A stretch of 64,000 nucleotides of DNA, taken from positions 1-64,000 of the forward strand of contig JAPPOG010000042.1 in NCBI GenBank assembly GCA_028818225.1, written 5' to 3'. This stretch comes from Gammaproteobacteria bacterium (GTDB lineage Bacteria; Pseudomonadota; Gammaproteobacteria; Pseudomonadales; Pseudohongiellaceae). Every line of letters starts with the position of its first letter. Positions within the stretch are counted from its first letter, which is position 1. A program made the position numbers and the translations under genes. This document shows positions 9,943 through 18,879 of the stretch, one piece after another. A model generated the notes under the pieces. That model was not told the origin of the DNA, made no database searches, and saw only the letters and a list, made by a program, of their open reading frames with translations.

Positions 9943-10347
9943 ATGATTTATCCAATGTTTTTCTTGGTGTTGCTAACCTTTTCCGTACTGCTATTGACAC
10001 TCAGAGTCCGCATTCGGTCTGTGCAGAGGGGTGACGTTGCCCTGAGTTACTACTCCCTGATGGATGGCTCGGAAGTACCAGAAATTGTCACCAAAACTAC
10101 CCGACAGGTAAGCAATCTGTTTCAAGTACCGGTGCTGTTTTATGTGGCGGGTGTACTTTACCTGAGTCTGGATATAAGCGGCACATTGCCGGTGACGTTT
10201 GCCTGGGTCTTTGTTGCCGCACGGGTATTGCACAGTCTGATTCATCTCACTTACAACAATGTCCTGCATCGGCTTGTAGCCTTTGGTATTGGCAATTTGG
10301 CAGTACTTGCCATGTGGATAAGTATTGTTTCGGCAGTGAGTGCATAA
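9943..10347 (+). CDS. MAPEG family membrane protein
   Basis: This 134-residue protein has four predicted membrane helices and resembles bacterial MAPEG (membrane-associated eicosanoid/glutathione metabolism) proteins. The start chosen is the ATG behind the AGGGGGG purine run. The frame stays open upstream, but those codons lie in pepQ's promoter side and read unlike protein. Conserved features are the RSVQRGDV stretch after helix 1 and ARVLHSLIH near residue 105. Some relatives are glutathione transferases, but activity here is unproven. Confidence 0.75.
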   Translation: MIYPMFFLVLLTFSVLLLTLRVRIRSVQRGDVALSYYSLMDGSEVPEIVTKTTRQVSNLFQVPVLFYVAGVLYLSLDISGTLPVTFAWVFVAARVLHSLIHLTYNNVLHRLVAFGIGNLAVLAMWISIVSAVSA

Positions 10348-10414
10348 GCGCCTTGCGTACCCAAAGTGTTTTTTCAATTAATCCTGTACAACAGCAAATG
10401 CTGGGGAGAAATTA

Positions 10415-10729
10415 ATGTCAGATATTCCGGTCTTTATGGTCGCCAACCTTGTAGTTCACGATGCCGATGAATATAGAAAGTACGAAAAGGGTTTTTTTCC
10501 TATCCTTAAACGCTTTGATGGTGAGTTCATTACCTTCGATGATGGTCACGAACACCTGGAAGGCACTGTTCCCCTGCAGGGGCGGGTAATTATCTTCAAG
10601 TTTCCATCAGAGCAAGTTGCCAAAAGCTGGTACAACGATGAGGAGTATCAGGCTTTATCGGAGTTTCGCCGCGCCGGTACTACCCTGGTGTCACTCACCA
10701 TGGTGCATGGCCTGCCACCACGGGAATAG
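10415..10729 (+). CDS. DUF1330 domain protein
   Basis: This 104-residue protein fits the DUF1330 family, small dimeric ferredoxin-like alpha-beta proteins of unknown function. Recognisable features are FMVANLVVHDADEYRKY at the N-terminus, FDDGHEHLEG in the middle and KSWYNDEEYQALSEFRRAGT toward the end. A GGGGAG ribosome site precedes the ATG. It lies 67 bases after the MAPEG gene on the same strand. Confidence 0.8.
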   Translation: MSDIPVFMVANLVVHDADEYRKYEKGFFPILKRFDGEFITFDDGHEHLEGTVPLQGRVIIFKFPSEQVAKSWYNDEEYQALSEFRRAGTTLVSLTMVHGLPPRE

Positions 10730-11000
10730 CAATCACTGCAGATCAGCCTATAGATGTTATAGAGTTGTCGGGAGATAGCTGCAAACTTGGTGGTTTATTG
10801 ATCTTTCTACAGGAATTGCTCCTGGACTCTCTCAGAAGTTCACTAATTACAACCAAAAGTTGGTTAGCGTTATTGCAAGTTTTCGATTTACAGGGAACGA
10901 TGTCAGGTTTTTGTCCTCGAATACAGCACCCATTCCGATATGCGTTTCGTCACGACAGAGCAGGCGAAATGTGAATGGGCGAATCAAAAGGAGAAGTTAT

Positions 11001-11321
11001 ATGATCAGATCAACAACCCCAACACTGCAGGGCAGGGAAATCGTCGATTACAAAGGAGTGGTTGTCGGCGAAGCGATATTAGGTGCGAACATCTTTAAAG
11101 ATATCTTTGGCGCGGTAAGAGATATTGTCGGTGGTCGAGCCGGTGCCTATGAAGATGAATTGGGCAAGGCGCGGGACATTGCCTTTCAGGAAATGGAATA
11201 TGAAGCTCGTGCCATGGGTGCTAATGCAGCAGTAGGGATCGACATCGACTACGAAGTCATCGGAATTAAAGGTGGCATGATGATGGTTAGTGTGAGTGGC
11301 ACTGCGGTAACAATCAAGTAA
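11001..11321 (+). CDS. YbjQ family (UPF0145) protein
   Basis: This 106-residue protein matches the YbjQ/UPF0145 family in length and motifs: [32 protein letters not shown] and [17 protein letters not shown]. The family forms small oligomers; function is unknown, although some members are annotated as heavy-metal binding. The ATG at 11001 is chosen because AAAAGGAG precedes it at good spacing. The 271 bp upstream (10730-11000) contain no convincing gene. Confidence 0.88.
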   Translation: MIRSTTPTLQGREIVDYKGVVVGEAILGANIFKDIFGAVRDIVGGRAGAYEDELGKARDIAFQEMEYEARAMGANAAVGIDIDYEVIGIKGGMMMVSVSGTAVTIK

Positions 11322-11417
11322 GCACTCCAATTGGCGAAACTCACTATTCTGAACTATATTAGTTTGCGACCTATCTATTTCTGAACATTGCTGACAAGTT
11401 AAGGATAACGCCCAGTG

Positions 11418-12398
11418 ATGAATGCATTCGAAAAGCACCAGTTAGTTGCACCTGTCTGCGGGAGTCTTGTGAGCAGGGCAAAAGAGCTGCGAAATTGGAC
11501 TCATAATCTGCTCGCCCTAAAGCGCCGGCCTCTGCAGTATTTGGCACCTTGCAGTTCCAAGGTTTTGAACTATGGAAGAGCCCAGCGAATAGGCTCTAAT
11601 TGTCTCTTCGAAAGAGATAGCGTTCTTTCTGCTATTGCGTTCTATTTGCGAGAGCCAATAGCAAGTACCCAGCAAATTCTTAAGAAAAACGTTAACTATG
11701 TCAGGCGTAATGAAGAATTTAGAAATAAGAAACAATCTTTAAAGCGGCTAAATTCACAACTAAATTCATTTGAATTCATCGATCGTGAAAACTATTTGCA
11801 ACTTCAAAGCTGCAATCAGAGTTCGAGAATAGTCTGCTCTTTCCATTTTGGTGATTTTATCTATGGGTTAAATGCACTAATGTGTTTGGAGAGTCCATCA
11901 CAAAAACGGATCTTCCATAGCCAGCAAAGAGCGAGCAAAGACTATTTTCATAATATCAAGCTTAGTTTTGGTGATCGGGCAGTACTTGATAAGAATCAGC
12001 TAACGACTTGTGCTTCGAATGTATTGCAAATTCTCTATCAGTTAAGAGTACAACCAACCACACTAGTCATGTTCTGTGATTTGCCAGGAAATTTCGGGCA
12101 ATCCTGTGAAGTATCTTTTTTAGGCAGAAAAGCTTTCTTCCCCAGGGGAGTGGCGACTCTTGGCCTGTGTGCTCAGATCCCAATAATTCCGGCTATTTCA
12201 TTCTCAGTATCGAATACAAACTATGTGAAAGTTTTTGCTCCGATATCGCCAGTAAAAGCGCAAGATGAAACCAGGGAAAAGGCGGTAAGCAGAATTATTC
12301 AGGATCTGGTTTGCATACTAGAATCATTTGTCCAGCTATTTCCTTACCAATGGAAATTTTTGCAAGCGCTACCAAACTATTTTTACAAAGCAACATAA
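11418..12398 (+). CDS. LPLAT/HtrB-like acyltransferase of an ACP-HlyD cassette
   Basis: This roughly 326-residue protein resembles the LpxL/HtrB lysophospholipid acyltransferase superfamily, though it is diverged. The catalytic HX3D-like motif is CSFHFGDFIYG near residue 138. The substrate-pocket pattern follows as FCDLPGNFG, VSFLGRKAFFPRGVATLGLCAQIPIIP, and a terminal PYQWKFLQALPNYF. It is the first gene of a tight operon with an acyl carrier protein and a HlyD-like protein, so it probably moves an acyl group from that dedicated ACP onto a cargo or lipid. The acceptor is unknown. Codon use is visibly more AT-rich than neighbouring housekeeping genes, suggesting acquisition. Confidence 0.65.
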   Translation: MNAFEKHQLVAPVCGSLVSRAKELRNWTHNLLALKRRPLQYLAPCSSKVLNYGRAQRIGSNCLFERDSVLSAIAFYLREPIASTQQILKKNVNYVRRNEEFRNKKQSLKRLNSQLNSFEFIDRENYLQLQSCNQSSRIVCSFHFGDFIYGLNALMCLESPSQKRIFHSQQRASKDYFHNIKLSFGDRAVLDKNQLTTCASNVLQILYQLRVQPTTLVMFCDLPGNFGQSCEVSFLGRKAFFPRGVATLGLCAQIPIIPAISFSVSNTNYVKVFAPISPVKAQDETREKAVSRIIQDLVCILESFVQLFPYQWKFLQALPNYFYKAT

Positions 12399-12419
12399 AT
12401 TTCCACGAAGGAGATCGCA

Positions 12420-12674
12420 ATGGAGACAATCGATGTTCGATCAATAGTTTTACAAAAAATTGCGGACCATACTTCAGTTAATTTCTCTGATGTCAGTCTG
12501 AAGCCAGACTATAGAATTACAGAATTGGGTCTGGATTCATTATCTCTTTTGGAAATTCTATATGAATTGGAAGATTTCTTTGCAATAACTGTTGAATCTG
12601 AAAACCTGTATAAACTTGCAACAGTGGATGATCTTGTTGCTGTGGTGATCAGCACTCTGGCAAACGTCACTTAA
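12420..12674 (+). CDS. Acyl carrier protein, stand-alone
   Basis: This 84-residue ACP carries the phosphopantetheine attachment site ELGLDSLSLLEILYELED, with Ser40 as the attachment residue. It has a strong AAGGAG ribosome site and sits 21 bases after the acyltransferase and 10 bases before the hlyD-like gene. It is not the housekeeping AcpP, because the fab neighbours are absent and the motif context differs. It most likely delivers acyl groups to the adjacent acyltransferase. Confidence 0.9.
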   Translation: METIDVRSIVLQKIADHTSVNFSDVSLKPDYRITELGLDSLSLLEILYELEDFFAITVESENLYKLATVDDLVAVVISTLANVT

Positions 12675-12684
12675 GCTGGAATCC

Positions 12685-13689
12685 ATGAAAGCGCATCACG
12701 AACTGCTTCGCAGTGAAGTAGTGCGATACAGATCTGACAGAAGCAGTACTGCAGTACTGATAAAACAAGATGTACTTTTAAATATCATTCTGTGGCTATC
12801 CGTATTCTTTTTGCTAGGAGCCATAATCGCACTTTGCTTTATGCGCTACAAAGAGACCGTCAAAGTTCGAGGAAGCCTGGAACCAGTTGGAGGAACAATA
12901 AAAGTAGTTGCTCCGCGAAATGCTGTTGTTAGGGACATTAAGATTAGTTTTGACCAGCAAGTTTCTGCTGGACAAGTTTTGGCAACATTGGAAATAACTA
13001 ACTACGATGGCAAAGGTAACTCGAATCAAGAATTACTAATCAGTGAGCTGGCTGTTGAACAAGATTTTCTGGAAGCAGAAATAGCGTTACAGAAAACACT
13101 GCAACAGCAAATTCTGCTAAGTAATAATTTGGAGAAGGCTAACTGGGAGAAGGAACTGGGAGCAGTTGGGGCTGAGTTATTAATCATCGAGGAACAAGTT
13201 GCAATTAGCGCTAGCACACTCAGCTCTCTTGAGGTGCTGCTACCAAGTTCCGGAGTTTCCCGCGCTCAGTATGACCAAAAGCAACTGTCTCACTTGACCT
13301 TGCTCAGAGAAAGGAATGAGGCTCAACGTCGCCTGGTTCATTTGCAGCAACAAGTGCGAGCAGTAGAGATTAATCTTTCCACTACAGTTTTGCAGCAGCG
13401 CATCAATGAACTTCAATTAATGCGTGACAAATCTCGCTACGAATATGAGATTGAGAAAATTATTGATGGCTCGAAACTCATATCCGTGGTTGCTTCACAA
13501 GCAGGTTATGTGGCGGCAATAGCAGTTGAGGTTGGTCAATCGGTGTCTACAAACGAACCACTGGTCTACCTAAATCCAGAAAATTCACGCTTGCATGCAG
13601 TGCTCTATGTTCCTTCCCGAGCAGTTGGAAAAATGGCGCCGGGACAAAATCTTTTACTGAAATATGATGCGTTAGAAAGAGCTGAATGA
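12685..13689 (+). CDS. HlyD/CvaA-type membrane fusion protein, C-terminally truncated
   Basis: This 334-residue periplasmic adaptor belongs with HlyD-family proteins of type I and bacteriocin exporters. One membrane helix lies at residues about 30-55. It is followed by a lipoyl-like half, VRGSLEPVGGTIKVVAPR, a long coiled coil (about 115-260) and a return to the barrel, QAGYVAAIAVEVGQSV. The sequence stops at LLLKYDALERAE, where relatives continue with an RYDAFPYQKFG-like segment and about 80-90 more residues. No ABC transporter follows. The gene therefore looks cut by a deletion and the exporter is probably not functional. Confidence 0.75.
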   Translation: MKAHHELLRSEVVRYRSDRSSTAVLIKQDVLLNIILWLSVFFLLGAIIALCFMRYKETVKVRGSLEPVGGTIKVVAPRNAVVRDIKISFDQQVSAGQVLATLEITNYDGKGNSNQELLISELAVEQDFLEAEIALQKTLQQQILLSNNLEKANWEKELGAVGAELLIIEEQVAISASTLSSLEVLLPSSGVSRAQYDQKQLSHLTLLRERNEAQRRLVHLQQQVRAVEINLSTTVLQQRINELQLMRDKSRYEYEIEKIIDGSKLISVVASQAGYVAAIAVEVGQSVSTNEPLVYLNPENSRLHAVLYVPSRAVGKMAPGQNLLLKYDALERAE

Positions 13690-13771
13690 AAAGCTGGATA
13701 AAATTCAGGATCAAATTGAAAACCTGCGTAAGATGCGCAACTCTCACATCGACGTGCAAGACAAGCCTTAG
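13676..13771 (+). pseudogene. Orphan C-terminal fragment fused behind the truncated hlyD
   Basis: In another frame than hlyD, just over its stop, an open stretch reads KELNEKLDKIQDQIENLRKM and ends in NSHIDVQDKP-stop. It is a well-formed coiled-coil tail with no start codon or ribosome site, bounded upstream by an in-frame TAG at 13673. It looks like the end of an unrelated gene brought here by the deletion that removed the rest of the exporter operon. Confidence 0.4.
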
Positions 13772-13783
13772 AATACTTCTTGA

Positions 13784-16756
13784 TTATTCTTCGTAGCTTT
13801 CAATTGCCGGACAGGCACAAAATAAATTTCTATCCCCATAGACATTATCGATACGATTGACCGTTGGCCAGTATTTGCTATCCATGCTACCGCCCATAGG
13901 AAAAGCCGCCCGAGCTTTGCTATAAGGCCGATCCCATTCATCATCTACCATGTCATGCATGGTATGCGGCGCCTGTTTTAACGGGTTGTTATCGGCATCA
14001 ATCTTGCCGGATTCCACTGCAGCAATCTCCTGACGGATATGAATCATGGCATCGATAAATCTATCGAGTTCTTCTTTCGATTCGCTCTCTGTTGGCTCGA
14101 TCATCAGCGTACCGGCAACAGGGAAAGACATGGTAGGTGCATGGAACCCAAAATCCATTAAGCGCTTGGCAACATCTTCTTCACTGATTCCTGAGGATTG
14201 TTTTAGGGGACGCATATCGATAATACATTCATGAGCTACCATGCCACTGGCGCCGGTATAGAGCACCGGATAATGGGGAGCCAGTTTCACCGCGATATAA
14301 TTGGCGTTAAGGATTGCCACCTGGGTTGCCTTTAATAAACCTGCATCACCCATCATGGCAATATACATCCAGGAGATTGGCAGAATGCCGCAACTACCCC
14401 AGGGTGCTGCCGATACGGCAGTGTTATCCGCATTCGGGCCTTGTATGCCGATTACTGAATGATTGGCGAGATAAGGCGCTAAATGTTTTTGTACGCCAAT
14501 TGGGCCCATTCCCGGACCGCCGCCTCCGTGAGGAATACAAAAAGTTTTATGCAAGTTAACATGGGAAACATCGGCACCAATCTCTGCCGGCTTCGCTACG
14601 CCCACCTGGGCATTCAGGTTGGCTCCATCCATGTAAACCTGTCCGCCATTGTCATGAATAATCTGGCAGATTTCTTTTACTGCTTCTTCATAAACGCCAT
14701 GGGTGGAAGGATAAGTAATCATTAAGGCGGCGAGATAATCGCTGTGTGCTGCGGCTTTTGCTTTTAAATCCGCCACGTCGATGTTGCCGTCATCATCACA
14801 GGCTACCAATACTACCTTCATACCGATCATCTGGGCACTGGCGGGATTAGTGCCGTGTGCTGAACTGGGAATCAAACAAATATTGCGATGCGCTCCCCCC
14901 TGGGCAGCAAGGTACTTTTGAATTGCTAATAAGCCAGCATACTCTCCCTGAGCACCGGAATTTGGTTGCATGCTAATGGCATCGAAGCCGGTAATCTCCG
15001 CTAGCATATCTTCCAGTTCCGTAATCATCTGTTGATAACCACTCATTTGTTCCAGCGGCGTAAACGGATGGGGCTTGGCAAACTCTGGCCAGCTAATGGG
15101 AATCATTTCTGCAGCGGCGTTGAGTTTCATGGTGCAGGAGCCCAATGGAATCATTGCGTGGGTTAAAGAAATATCCTTGTTTTCCAGACGCTTTATGTAC
15201 CGCATCATTTCCGTTTCGCTGTGATAGCGACTGAAAATTGGATGCTGCAGGTAATCACTCTGACGCAGCAGATAATCTGGAATGACTGGCGCTATCTTGC
15301 CCTGTGTAATTTCTCCGTCGATTGTTGTTATTGAAAGCTTTTCACTATCTTGGCCCAGCAGAACTTGCCACAGTCTTTCCACATCTTTCTTGGTAGTGCA
15401 TTCATCGAGACTGATTCCAACCATGCCATGCTCAGCCAGTCTGTCCATGCGCAAATTGATACCAGCCAGCGTGCAACGCTCGGTCAGGGCCTGCACTGCA
15501 TCGTCAGCGATTTTTATGGTGAGAGTATCGAAGTAATTATCATTTACGATCGTCAGATTCGATTGCTCGATGCCCTTGGCGAGAATTGTTGTCAGGCGGT
15601 GAATGCGTTGAGCGATTTTCTTGATGCCTTCCGGACCATGATACAAGGCATAGAGCGCTGCGATGTTTGCTAACAAAACCTGGGCAGTACAGATATTACT
15701 GTTCGCTTTTTCTCGACGAATGTGTTGCTCACGGGTTTGCAGGGCCATACGAAAGGCCTGCTTCTCGCGCGCATCTACTGACACGCCAATAATGCGCCCG
15801 GGAACCGCTCTTTTGTATTCATCTTTCGTAGCGAAATATGCAGCATGGGGTCCACCATAACCCATGGGTACACCGAAACGCTGGGTGCTGCCGGTAACTA
15901 CATCTGCACCCATTTCGCCCGGCGGTTTAAGCAGCGCAAGGCTCATCAAATCGGCAGCAACAATAGCAATTGCTTTGTGCGCGTGAAGATCGGCAATTAC
16001 TTCGGTGAGGTCTGCAGCATCTCCGAGCATTGAAGGGTACTGAAAAATTGCACCAAACAATTCTTCGCTATTTATGGCATCGACACCACCGATTACCAGT
16101 TCCCAGCCGAAACACTTCGCCCGGGTCTTGATCACATCAATGGTTTGGGGAAAACAATTCTCGTGAACAAAAAATTTGTTGGCATTGCGATTCTTGCTTA
16201 CCCGCTTGGCCAGCGCCATGGCTTCGGCAGCGGCGGTTGCTTCATCCAACAGGGAGGCATTGGCCAGGTCCATGGCCGTCAGGTCCAGGGTTAATTGTTG
16301 GAAGTTAAGCAAACACTCCAATCGCCCCTGGGAAATTTCAGGTTGATAAGGGGTATAGGCTGTATACCAACCAGGATTTTCCAGCACATTGCGCAGGATA
16401 ACATTGGGAGTAATGGTGTCGTAGTAACCAAGACCAATGAAGGAACGGGTCTGCTTGTTTTTGGCGGCTATGGCTCTCAGTTTTGCCAGCGCTTCGTTTT
16501 CTGTGATTGGGTCGCCCAGTGCTAAGGGTTTCTCCGTCAGAATAGGTGCGGGAACCGACTTATCGATCAGCGCTTTCAGGGAATCGAGACCGAGCACTCC
16601 CAGCATGGCGGCAATCTGTGCATTATTAGGGCCGATATGGCGTTCAATGAATTCATCCTGGTATTGCAGCGTTTCCAGGGTCGGGGCTGAATCGTTTTGA
16701 GCGGTGTTGGATGGCATGGAAGAACTTTTCGCTGGCGTCTGCATAAATCCTGTCAA
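13784..16756 (-). CDS. gcvP: Glycine dehydrogenase (decarboxylating), P protein
   Basis: This 990-residue P protein decarboxylates glycine and passes aminomethyl to lipoyl-GcvH. The single-chain form has both homologous halves; the PLP lysine is in [19 protein letters not shown] near residue 730. The N-terminal FIERHIGPN motif is typical. The length is slightly longer than E. coli (957) because of an extra N-terminal tail of about 25 residues; an internal ATG at PSNTAQ is an alternative start. It is the last gene of the minus-strand gcvT-gcvH-gcvP operon and is convergent with the truncated hlyD. Confidence 0.97.
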   Translation of the reverse strand: MTGFMQTPAKSSSMPSNTAQNDSAPTLETLQYQDEFIERHIGPNNAQIAAMLGVLGLDSLKALIDKSVPAPILTEKPLALGDPITENEALAKLRAIAAKNKQTRSFIGLGYYDTITPNVILRNVLENPGWYTAYTPYQPEISQGRLECLLNFQQLTLDLTAMDLANASLLDEATAAAEAMALAKRVSKNRNANKFFVHENCFPQTIDVIKTRAKCFGWELVIGGVDAINSEELFGAIFQYPSMLGDAADLTEVIADLHAHKAIAIVAADLMSLALLKPPGEMGADVVTGSTQRFGVPMGYGGPHAAYFATKDEYKRAVPGRIIGVSVDAREKQAFRMALQTREQHIRREKANSNICTAQVLLANIAALYALYHGPEGIKKIAQRIHRLTTILAKGIEQSNLTIVNDNYFDTLTIKIADDAVQALTERCTLAGINLRMDRLAEHGMVGISLDECTTKKDVERLWQVLLGQDSEKLSITTIDGEITQGKIAPVIPDYLLRQSDYLQHPIFSRYHSETEMMRYIKRLENKDISLTHAMIPLGSCTMKLNAAAEMIPISWPEFAKPHPFTPLEQMSGYQQMITELEDMLAEITGFDAISMQPNSGAQGEYAGLLAIQKYLAAQGGAHRNICLIPSSAHGTNPASAQMIGMKVVLVACDDDGNIDVADLKAKAAAHSDYLAALMITYPSTHGVYEEAVKEICQIIHDNGGQVYMDGANLNAQVGVAKPAEIGADVSHVNLHKTFCIPHGGGGPGMGPIGVQKHLAPYLANHSVIGIQGPNADNTAVSAAPWGSCGILPISWMYIAMMGDAGLLKATQVAILNANYIAVKLAPHYPVLYTGASGMVAHECIIDMRPLKQSSGISEEDVAKRLMDFGFHAPTMSFPVAGTLMIEPTESESKEELDRFIDAMIHIRQEIAAVESGKIDADNNPLKQAPHTMHDMVDDEWDRPYSKARAAFPMGGSMDSKYWPTVNRIDNVYGDRNLFCACPAIESYEE

Positions 16757-16859
16757 CTTGGCATGGGTTGATTTAACAAAACCAAACCTCGGAACGCCTG
16801 CTAAGCATTCCGGGATTCAATCGAACTAAGTAAAGCGGTATCAGTATTTATTCGTCTGT

Positions 16860-17249
16860 CTATTCGTCATCGCAATGATCGGAATAGCTATCGGCGTCCA
16901 GCAATTCCTGCAATTCAGCCTCGTCGGTGACCTTCATCTTGAAGAACCAGCCATTTTCATAGGGAGACGAGTTAACCACTTCGGGAGCATCCACCAGGGC
17001 ATCATTTACTGCGATGATTTCTCCGGAAACCGGACTATAAATATCGGAAGCGGCTTTAACCGATTCCACTACTGCCACTTCATCTTTTGCATTTACGCTG
17101 GAACCAGGTTCGGGGAGTTCAACGAACACGATATCGCCCAGGGCATCTTGGGCGTGATCGCTGATGCCAATGGTTGCTGTGCCATCATCGTTTACACGAA
17201 TCCACTCATGGGTTGACACATATTTTAAATCGTCAGGAATGTTACTCAC
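16860..17249 (-). CDS. gcvH: Glycine cleavage system H protein
   Basis: This 129-residue lipoyl carrier shuttles the aminomethyl group from GcvP to GcvT. The lipoylation lysine is Lys65 in [14 protein letters not shown]-terminal [11 protein letters not shown] and C-terminal NGWFFKMKV are family signatures. It lies between gcvT (54 bases upstream) and gcvP (about 100 bases downstream) on the minus strand. Confidence 0.97.
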   Translation of the reverse strand: MSNIPDDLKYVSTHEWIRVNDDGTATIGISDHAQDALGDIVFVELPEPGSSVNAKDEVAVVESVKAASDIYSPVSGEIIAVNDALVDAPEVVNSSPYENGWFFKMKVTDEAELQELLDADSYSDHCDDE

Positions 17250-17303
17250 GCACTGACCATCTTAATTATTCCTTCCCGGGTTGAGCCTGAAATGCTCATT
17301 GAT

Positions 17304-18392
17304 TTAATCGAATACCTTCTTACCGAAACGCACAAAATTAGGTTTGACAATTCGTACCGGTGTTAGTGTGCCACGCAGGTCAACTTCGCAGTATTCGCTG
17401 TTGATCGGGATTCTAGCTAAAGCGATTGAATGCTTCAATGTGGGCGAAAAAGAGCCGCTGGTAATGACTCCTTCACCCTTATCGGTGATTACTTTTTGGC
17501 CCTCTCTCAGCACTCCACGGCCATCAAGGACCAAGCCGACTAATTCCGGTAGTTCTCCTGCGTCGCGTAATTGCTTGTGGGCGATTAGCGCTGGCTTGCC
17601 GATAAATTCACGTTCTTCTGGTTCGTAGGCAATGGTTTGTTCCATGTTCGCCGCCAGTGGAGAAGTACTTTCATCCATGTCATGGCCATACAGGTTCATG
17701 CCAGCTTCCAGTCGCAAGGTATCCCGCGCACCGAGCCCAATAGGTTTTATGCCCACTGCTAAAAGCCTGTCCCACAAGTCGGGCGCTTCATTAGCTGGAA
17801 ATATAAACTCTACGCCCTTTTCGCCGGTGTATCCGGTGCGGGCGACGAACCATCGATCTAATTCAATACCTCTGAAGTTGCCGAGTGCTCGGATCTTCTT
17901 GGCATCATCTTCTGCCACGACTTCACAAACTTTTTCGATCGAGTCAGGCCCATGCACTGCCAGTATGGCCAATCGCGGCCTCTCCTGCACCGATACCCGG
18001 AATCCATCGGTGTTCTGAATCATCCAGCGCAGATCTTTGCCACGGGTAGCACAGTTCACCACGACGCGATAGCCGAAGCTCATGCGATAAACGATCAGAT
18101 CGTCCAGCACATTGCCGTCATGATTAAGCATGGCGCTATAGAGGGCACGGCCTTCTTCATCCAGCTTCGCCACGTCATTAGCCAGCAGGTATCGGAGGTA
18201 TTTTTCTGCGTCCTCCCCGCTCACATCCACGACGGTCATATGGGATACGTCGAAAACACCGGCAGCAGTTCTAACCTGCTTATGTTCTTCGATCTGGGAG
18301 CCGTAGTTAATGGGCATATCCCAGCCGGCAAAATCTACAATTTTGGCGCCGGCATCGAGGTGTTTTTGATAGAGAGTGGTTTGTTGGCCCAA
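17304..18392 (-). CDS. gcvT: Aminomethyltransferase, T protein
   Basis: This 362-residue T protein transfers the methylene group from lipoyl-GcvH to tetrahydrofolate. Recognisable elements are VDFAGWDMPINYGSQIEEH, GVFDVSHM, ARTGYTGEKGVEF and LGARDTLRLEAGM. The frame starts with TTG (GQQTTLYQKH follows, as in E. coli) and no ATG or clear ribosome site lies upstream before an in-frame stop, so the start is unusual. It heads the gcvTHP operon, behind two strong hairpins in its leader. Confidence 0.94.
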   Translation of the reverse strand: MGQQTTLYQKHLDAGAKIVDFAGWDMPINYGSQIEEHKQVRTAAGVFDVSHMTVVDVSGEDAEKYLRYLLANDVAKLDEEGRALYSAMLNHDGNVLDDLIVYRMSFGYRVVVNCATRGKDLRWMIQNTDGFRVSVQERPRLAILAVHGPDSIEKVCEVVAEDDAKKIRALGNFRGIELDRWFVARTGYTGEKGVEFIFPANEAPDLWDRLLAVGIKPIGLGARDTLRLEAGMNLYGHDMDESTSPLAANMEQTIAYEPEEREFIGKPALIAHKQLRDAGELPELVGLVLDGRGVLREGQKVITDKGEGVITSGSFSPTLKHSIALARIPINSEYCEVDLRGTLTPVRIVKPNFVRFGKKVFD

Positions 18393-18418
18393 CGCGGTGT
18401 ACTACGAATCAAAGAATT

Positions 18419-18484
18419 AGCGAGAGCGTAATACTACCTATTAGCTCTCGCTTTTGATAGCGCTGCGGGGGTGAGAGCAGCGCT
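18419..18484 (-). promoter_or_regulatory. Two tandem hairpins in the gcvT leader
   Basis: Two perfect inverted repeats lie 27-92 bases upstream of gcvT. AGCGAGAGC (18419-18427) pairs with GCTCTCGCT (18444-18452), and AGCGCTGC (18459-18466) pairs with GCAGCGCT (18477-18484). The first is followed on the plus strand by TTTT. They could be a terminator for the decayed stretch upstream or an attenuator for gcvTHP. The conserved glycine riboswitch core was not found. Confidence 0.4.
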
Positions 18485-18713
18485 TATAAGAACTCTTCTG
18501 GTGCTTCTTCCCGGGTATCTTCGCCGGGGGGCTGCGCATTGTTAGCAGCTGCCGCTTATTAGCATCGGTGTTGTTCAGTTCCGCCTGGCTTGTTATGGTC
18601 TTTTCGCCCTGGCCCCAACATCGATAGAACTAGTTATCTGCTTCGCTCAGTCGCGCCTCAAGAATATCCAGTAGCGCATCATTGGCCGATGGGAATGCAT
18701 CGAATGGGCCAAT
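18484..18713 (-). pseudogene. Decayed coding remnant upstream of gcvT
   Basis: Protein-like fragments occur on the minus strand without any usable start. GPFDAFPSANDALLDILEAR runs from 18713 to a TAG at 18630. Then QAELNNTDANKRQ appears in the same frame after the stop. A third piece, NAQPPGEDTREEAPEEFL, ends at TAA (18484) in a shifted frame. Together they look like the last 75 or so residues of a gene with a stop and a frameshift. The family was not recognised. Confidence 0.3.
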
Positions 18714-18879
18714 ACACAGAAACGGAGGGGGCTAATTGGAAAAGCACTCTGATTGAGACATGGATGTCGACATTCATCGTAGGCGAATGCGAGGAGGGAT
18801 TTTCCAGAAGAGTCGCGTCTCTGCGCCCGAAAATCCCGACGACCAAGCTAATTTTCAGGGAAGAAAATTAGCGGAACAA
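18714..18879. other. Intergenic stretch with inverted repeats, no gene seen
   Basis: This gap lies between the decayed fragment and the end of the DUF5916 gene. It contains GGGATTTT (18797-18804) and its complement AAAATCCC (near 18830-18837) spaced by about 25 bases, and the palindromic-looking ATGGATGTCGACATTCAT. This resembles a short dispersed intergenic repeat unit, but only one copy is visible in this window. Confidence 0.3.
18848..18871 (-). terminator. Hairpin downstream of the DUF5916 gene
   Basis: CTAATTTTC and GAAAATTAG form a perfect 9-bp stem with a 6-base loop, beginning nine bases after the stop codon of the minus-strand DUF5916 gene. The stem itself is A/T-rich and no long T tract follows, so it is only a moderate terminator candidate. 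Confidence 0.4.

Noticed and set aside
10765-10974. Small plus-strand frame before the YbjQ gene
   Set aside because: No ribosome site or recognisable sequence; overlaps a longer frame that extends the YbjQ gene upstream without support.
18393-18560. Glycine riboswitch upstream of gcvT
   Set aside because: The conserved aptamer core (paired GGAGAG and CACCGAAGGGGCAA-like strands) was searched for on the minus strand and not found. Only generic hairpins are present.
18590-18871. Plus-strand frame in the gcvT upstream region
   Set aside because: Composition looks random and it covers inverted repeats; the minus-strand fragments are more protein-like.
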